Positions 61,352 through 64,000 of a DNA stretch of 64,000 nucleotides are shown here, piece after piece (position 1 is the stretch's first letter; the number at the start of each line of letters is the position of its first letter). The DNA is taken from positions 86,540-150,539 of the forward strand of contig CAJTUB010000006.1 in assembly GCA_910579465.1 (NCBI GenBank), written 5' to 3'. This DNA is from an uncultured Lachnospiraceae bacterium (lineage in GTDB: Bacteria; Bacillota; Clostridia; Lachnospirales; Lachnospiraceae). The notes beneath the pieces were generated by a model. It was not told where the DNA came from. It saw only the letters and a list, made by a program, of their open reading frames with translations, and did no database searches. A program made the position numbers and the translations under genes.

Positions 61352-63200
61352 GGACCTCGCCCTCCTTGTAGTATTTGCTCTGTACCCCGAACATATAGGC
61401 ATACCGCCCGTTCTTTTCCATCAGCTCCTCATGGCTCCCGCTCTCCGTAATAACGCCGTCCTCCAGCAGAATGATACGGTCGCAGAACCGTGTCGAAGCA
61501 AAGCGGTGGGAAATATAAATTGAGGTTTTCCCTGCCGTGAGCGTCCTGTACTGCAGATACAGATTATTTTCAGCTACCGGGTCCAGCGCCGCCGTAGGCT
61601 CGTCAAGCACAAGAACCGCCCCGTTCTTATAAATGGCGCGTGCCAGCACAAGCTTCTGCATTTCCCCGCCGGAGAGGTCCACGCCGTCGTCATAAATCCC
61701 CTTCCTCAGATGCGTATCCATTCCATTGGAGAGCCTCTCTATTTTTTCATAAATCCCCGCTGCCTTCATCGCAGCCACGGCATCCTCCCTTGCCGTAGGG
61801 CGCCCTAAGTCCGCGCTTGCCACAAACTCAAAGCAGGTAAACGCAATCGTCCGGATTTCCTGGAAAACCGCTGAAATCAGCGAATAATATTCCTCGATAT
61901 TATATTCGTCGATTCTCCTGCCGCCTACTAAAATCTCCCCCTTTTCCGGCGTGTACAGTCCGCAAATCAGCTTCACCAACGTCGTCTTTCCGGCGCCGTT
62001 CATGCCCACAAGCGCAAGGCTCTCCCCGCCCTGAATGACAAGGCTGACCCCCTTTAAGGTGTAGTCCCCGGCGCCGTCATACCGGTACCAGACATCCCGG
62101 AGCTCTATCGTAACCGGCGCCGCAGGCAGCGCACAGCCCTCTCCGTGATTGAAGCGGTTCGGATATTCGTAAAATTCCCGGTAATACCCAATCTTTTCGG
62201 CACGGGTGTTGAGTGCCGCGATATCGCCGATGATTCCCTGTAAAAACCCCGCGATACTACCGACCAGACCGAAATAAAAGACAAAGTCGCCCACGGTAAT
62301 CCCGCCCTCAAGCAGAATCCCGATTAATACAACGTATGCGACGCCGTTCTGCAAAAGCGTCATCACTCCCGCCAGAACCGAAGCCCACAAACCGCGCAGG
62401 CTGCAGCGCCTGTTCCACATCAGGATATAGCCCTGATAGTCCCGCATCAGCTTTTCCAGCCATCCCTCAAGTCCGTAAAGCTTGATATCCTTTGCCCTTG
62501 AAAAGTCCTCGGAAAGCTCTCCGAGATAACCCTCTTTCCGGATTTCCTTTTCCCATTTCTGTTTATTCTTTTCATAATATACGGACTGCCAACGGGTCGT
62601 AAAATACGATAGCACGGAGACAACCGCTACGGCAAGAAGTATCACCGGATTCAGTACAAACAGGAGCGAGGCATAGGTAACAATCCCCACGGCATGGACA
62701 AGCACCTGTTCTAAAGGCATCCATAAAAACTCCATAGAACAATTCCCGCTGCCGGCATCTCCTGAGGCATAGCCCCTGATTTTTTGGAAATCCTGTTTCT
62801 CGGTATTCTCATAATCCGTCTGATACCATTCCATCCGCTTTATCTCTGCCTGATACACGTTCGTAGGATAATAACGTCTCCCCTGGCATTTCGCCTCAAT
62901 CCAGCCTTTCAGCCCGTCTAAGGCGAGAAGTCCGAACATAAAGACAAGAATCAGAGGTACAATCTCCGGAAACGAAGCACCTGTACTGATACCGTCAATC
63001 AGCTTCTTAGGAAAGTAAGACTCTGCCAACGGAAGCAGCACTGCTACAGGAACAGAGGCGAGAACAAAAAAAATAAAGCTTTTGTCAAGCCGCCACAGCT
63101 TTTTCAAGCCCCAGACAAAGCAGCCGGTTTTCGTATACTTCCGCTTGTCCTTCACGTCTCCTTCCGTATTTTTTCCATTTTGTTTCTTTTTGTCCTTCAT
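61344..63200 (-). CDS. ABC exporter half-transporter 1
   Basis: A 618-residue half-transporter with a lysine-rich cytosolic start (MKDKKKQNGK), six membrane segments (about 45-340) and an ATPase. Walker A is VGMNGAGKTT, the signature LSGGEMQKLVLARAI, Walker B LVLDEPTAALDP and the switch His in YISHRFAS. The ATG at 63200 has AGGAGG seven bases upstream; the longer frame to 63290 would include the promoter. It has an extended -10 promoter (63222-63230) and upstream LytTR-type repeats. It lies 115 bases beyond the kinase gene. Confidence 0.9.
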   Translation of the reverse strand: MKDKKKQNGKNTEGDVKDKRKYTKTGCFVWGLKKLWRLDKSFIFFVLASVPVAVLLPLAESYFPKKLIDGISTGASFPEIVPLILVFMFGLLALDGLKGWIEAKCQGRRYYPTNVYQAEIKRMEWYQTDYENTEKQDFQKIRGYASGDAGSGNCSMEFLWMPLEQVLVHAVGIVTYASLLFVLNPVILLAVAVVSVLSYFTTRWQSVYYEKNKQKWEKEIRKEGYLGELSEDFSRAKDIKLYGLEGWLEKLMRDYQGYILMWNRRCSLRGLWASVLAGVMTLLQNGVAYVVLIGILLEGGITVGDFVFYFGLVGSIAGFLQGIIGDIAALNTRAEKIGYYREFYEYPNRFNHGEGCALPAAPVTIELRDVWYRYDGAGDYTLKGVSLVIQGGESLALVGMNGAGKTTLVKLICGLYTPEKGEILVGGRRIDEYNIEEYYSLISAVFQEIRTIAFTCFEFVASADLGRPTAREDAVAAMKAAGIYEKIERLSNGMDTHLRKGIYDDGVDLSGGEMQKLVLARAIYKNGAVLVLDEPTAALDPVAENNLYLQYRTLTAGKTSIYISHRFASTRFCDRIILLEDGVITESGSHEELMEKNGRYAYMFGVQSKYYKEGEVHA

Positions 63201-63221
63201 CACATCTCCTCCTTTGCCTCC

Positions 63222-63283
63222 ACTATAGCATAGAAAAAGAAAAAAGACGTGCTTTGATGTCAAATGTCGAAAATCTGATGTCA
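63222..63283 (-). promoter_or_regulatory. Activator-dependent promoter with LytTR-type direct repeats
   Basis: On the minus strand TGCTATAGT (63230-63222) is an extended -10 without a good -35. Upstream, the octamer TGACATCA occurs at 63283-63276 and 63262-63255, exactly 21 bases apart, two helical turns. This spacing is the hallmark of LytTR response-regulator sites such as AgrA's. Confidence 0.65.
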
Positions 63284-63315
63284 GCTGCACATCTTTTTAA
63301 AGTTACCAGAAAACC

Positions 63316-63960
63316 CTATTGGGGAAGCAGGACTTCCGTAGAAAATGCCTCGTCCTCGGAGGCTCTTGTGATATAGCCGCCGTACTTTTTTACGATTGCG
63401 TCGGCGCGTGCAATCCCGAAGCCGTGTCCCTCTCCCTTCGTGGTATGGAAGCTCTGCTTTTTCTTACCGCCTGCCGTATTCGTCAGCGCAAGGTAGAGAT
63501 AATTTCCCTTCATTTCCATGTAGATGCGGATCAGGCGCTCCTCCTGCGGAAGCTCCATACACGCCTCTATCGCGTTATCTAACAGGTTGCCGATAATAAT
63601 GCACAAATCCAGCTCCGATACGCTAAGCGCCACCGGGATTTTGGTTTCCGCCTTTACGCGGATTCCCCTCTCTGCCGCAAGCGAAAGCTTGCTGTTTAAA
63701 ATGGCGTCCGTCATCCGGTTGCCCGTCTTAACCACCGTTTCCACGTTCGTCAGGTCCTCATCCAGCATATCGAGATACCTTACAATTTCCTCGTATTCCC
63801 CGTTTGCCGCATGCACCTTCATCGTCTGGATGTGGTGCCGGTAGTCATGCCGCCAGCCCCGCATCTTGGCATACATGGTTTCAACCTCGGTATAGTATTT
63901 TTGCAGGATTTCCTTTTCAAAGGATGCAACCCTTTTTTTCACAAGCTTGTCAAGCAGCAT
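63316..63960 (-). CDS. Soluble GHKL sensor kinase
   Basis: A 214-residue GHKL-type histidine kinase core. The phospho-acceptor region reads RHDYRHHIQTM (about 37-47), the N box LLDNAIEAC and the G box GHGFGIAR. The order matches AgrC/ComD-type quorum-sensing kinases, but there is no membrane domain: the frame starts with MLLDKLVKKR behind a good AAGGAGG, so the protein appears cytosolic. It may depend on a separate sensor or act on an internal signal. The partial gene at the window edge ends 11 bases upstream on the same strand. A LytTR-type regulator is the expected partner. Confidence 0.87.
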   Translation of the reverse strand: MLLDKLVKKRVASFEKEILQKYYTEVETMYAKMRGWRHDYRHHIQTMKVHAANGEYEEIVRYLDMLDEDLTNVETVVKTGNRMTDAILNSKLSLAAERGIRVKAETKIPVALSVSELDLCIIIGNLLDNAIEACMELPQEERLIRIYMEMKGNYLYLALTNTAGGKKKQSFHTTKGEGHGFGIARADAIVKKYGGYITRASEDEAFSTEVLLPQ

Positions 63961-63970
63961 CGCAGCCTCC

Positions 63971-64000
63971 TTATAAATACCGGATCAGCGCGGCATGAAC
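63971..64000 (-). CDS. Partial 3' end of the gene upstream of the kinase
   Basis: Nine codons and a TAA stop are visible (VHAALIRYL), in frame to the window edge, with the kinase ribosome site just beyond the stop. Identity is unknown; position suggests the cognate response regulator, possibly of the LytTR family. Confidence 0.35.
   Translation of the reverse strand, partial: VHAALIRYL

Noticed and set aside
59546..63200. The second ABC pair as a degenerate-site heterodimer
   Set aside because: Both Walker B motifs end in DE and both switch histidines are present, so both ATP sites look active.

Overview
The window looks like chromosome of a motile, Gram-positive Clostridia member, most probably family Lachnospiraceae. 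This is inferred from two flagellins with sigma-28 promoters, Spo0A-type regulators, rpsF-ssb-rpsR, paired DUF4358/MBOAT/DHHW envelope genes and canonical AGGAGG ribosome sites throughout. No rRNA, tRNA, transposase, integrase or CRISPR array was recognised.

Layout, left to right. 1-1.1 kb: GC-rich repeats, then flgN and flgM behind a sigma-28 promoter. 1.2-10.1 kb: lysA on its own promoter, then a wall teichoic acid-type cluster read leftward (PHP hydrolase, two large CDP-glycerol transferase/glycosyltransferase fusions, tagD). 10.3-16.8 kb: a leftward cassette of a secreted eight-cysteine protein, a membrane-anchored protein, two FtsX-type permeases and an ATPase. 17.1-18.9 kb: two tandem orphan Spo0A-like regulators. 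19-22 kb: a coiled-coil protein and flagellin 1, each with a sigma-28 promoter. 22.2-30.2 kb: topoisomerase IV (parE, parC), an HTH/glyoxalase-fold fusion, a zinc-ribbon protein, a GH3 lipoprotein and rpoD. 30.3-36.3 kb: an orphan type III-like DNA methylase, then DHHW, MBOAT and two DUF4358-like lipoproteins with an MBOAT remnant between them. 36.4-39.9 kb: a heterodimeric ABC exporter with one degenerate ATPase site. 40-42.7 kb: a KilA-N-like protein and flagellin 2. 43-49.6 kb: carbohydrate genes (GPH symporter, GH2, GH127, sugar isomerase-like). 49.6-55.1 kb: FecR-like repeat protein, CHASE2/adenylate cyclase and GAF/HD-GYP in one leftward run. 55.3-58 kb: a sigma-28-controlled DUF6033-like gene and an AT-rich two-gene ATPase/TOPRIM-like module. 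58.2-59.4 kb: rpsF-ssb-rpsR. 59.5-64 kb: two ABC exporters behind LytTR-type repeats and a GHKL kinase.

Three sets of genes look functionally connected. Five sigma-28-type promoters tie flgM-flgN, both flagellins, the coiled-coil gene and the DUF6033-like gene into one late motility regulon, of which FlgM is the expected inhibitor. The FecR, CHASE2-cyclase and HD-GYP genes look like an envelope-to-nucleotide signalling operon whose transcription may continue into carbohydrate genes. The secreted cysteine-rich protein with its ABC cassette lies divergent to the Spo0A-like regulators, and Spo0A-box-like sites occur on both sides.

The best candidates for undescribed systems are the ATPase/TOPRIM-like pair (56254-57893, possible phage defence), the FecR/CHASE2-cyclase/HD-GYP operon and the cysteine-rich protein/FtsX cassette with its Spo0A-like regulators. 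All functions are read from motifs and context; no database search was possible.
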